Assembly: GCA_012032975.1 (NCBI GenBank)
Contig: JAAUPU010000147.1
Span: forward strand, 1 to 6,941
Direction: 5' to 3'
Origin: Caldilineaceae bacterium
GTDB taxonomy: Bacteria > Chloroflexota > Anaerolineae > Caldilineales > Caldilineaceae
DNA: 6,941 nt
Shown here: one piece after another, positions 6,655 to 6,941 of the stretch
How the letters are laid out: the number at the start of each line of letters is the position of its first letter
Position numbering within the stretch: the stretch's first letter is position 1
Position numbers and translations under genes: made by a program
Notes under the pieces: generated by a model
The model's input: only the letters and a program-made list of their open reading frames with translations
Told to the model about the DNA's origin: nothing
Database searches by the model: none

Positions 6655-6941
6655 TCAGGGCAGTGCGACCGCAATCCGCACCGAGACGCTTTTGCCCGCG
6701 GAGATCATGACCGCTTCGCTGCTGCGCGGCAGTTGCTCGCGGCGCGCCTCCAGGTCGTCAGGGTCGGGAGGCGTTGTGGCGCTGACCGTGGCCAACGGGT
6801 CGAAGATCGCTTCCACACTGGCCTCGATCTCGCGCACAAGCACCGCGCCGTTGCCGTTTGCCTGGCCAAAGGTGATGGCGGGCACACCAGGCGCAGCAAG
6901 CAGCGCTTCGCCCCGCGGCCGGCCGCGCCAATCGGTCAAAC
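6655..6941 (-). CDS. Unidentified protein, C-terminal end only, upstream of sheath 1
   Basis: A minus-strand frame enters from the right edge and ends at TGA 6657-6655, giving about 95 visible residues. A TTG at 6939 could be read as a start, but the frame is open to the edge and there is no visible upstream signal, so this is most likely the 3' end of a longer gene. The visible sequence runs DWRGRPRGEALLAAPGVPAI, then AVLVREIEASVEAIFDP, a Pro/Asp-rich stretch, and SVSVRIAVALP at the end. It looks rich in beta strands with no Cys and no membrane segment. I do not recognise the family. In many eCIS loci the gene beside the first sheath is the DUF4255 / Afp16-like tube cap-terminator, which is a reasonable candidate by position only. 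Confidence 0.6.
   Translation of the reverse strand, partial: LTDWRGRPRGEALLAAPGVPAITFGQANGNGAVLVREIEASVEAIFDPLATVSATTPPDPDDLEARREQLPRSSEAVMISAGKSVSVRIAVALP

Overview
The window is a stretch of a contractile injection system locus (extracellular CIS / phage-tail-like particle, of the Afp/PVC type), with every supported gene on the minus strand, so the operon reads from right to left. The DNA is GC-rich and tightly packed, with short spacers, Shine-Dalgarno sites overlapping the preceding stop codons, and no transposase, integrase, tRNA, rRNA or CRISPR. This suggests a high-GC bacterium or a metagenomic contig from one. I cannot name the phylum from sequence alone.

Layout in transcription order: the 3' end of an unidentified gene that continues past the right edge (6941-6655); a 208-base gap; tail sheath 1 (6446-4672); a 56-base spacer holding a possible 14-codon minicistron; tail tube protein 1 (4615-4172); a 221-base gap; a divergent sheath paralogue, sheath 2 (3950-2409); tube protein 2 (2390-1908); an Afp7-like tube-end protein with a striking glycine-rich segment (1896-803); a 55-residue protein (799-632); and the 5' part of a gpD/VgrG-like baseplate hub gene (GTG start at 593) that runs off the left edge.

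How the parts would work together: the tube protein stacks as hexameric rings inside a contractile sheath. The second sheath and second tube protein probably make specialised rings at an end of the particle, most likely next to the baseplate. The Afp7-like protein would join the tube to the hub, and the gpD-like protein forms the hub under the spike. The rest of the baseplate, any spike tip, AAA+ ATPase, tail fibres and toxin cargo would lie beyond the left edge; none is visible here.

The main caution is that three genes (sheath 1, sheath 2 and the Afp7-like gene) are broken by six single-base indels in total. The sites fall at or beside homopolymers or GC-dinucleotide runs. The reading frame on each side of every break is well conserved and free of stops. 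Sequencing or assembly error is the simplest reading, and I annotate the genes as single full-length CDSs. The plus-strand ORFs are shadows caused by high third-position GC.
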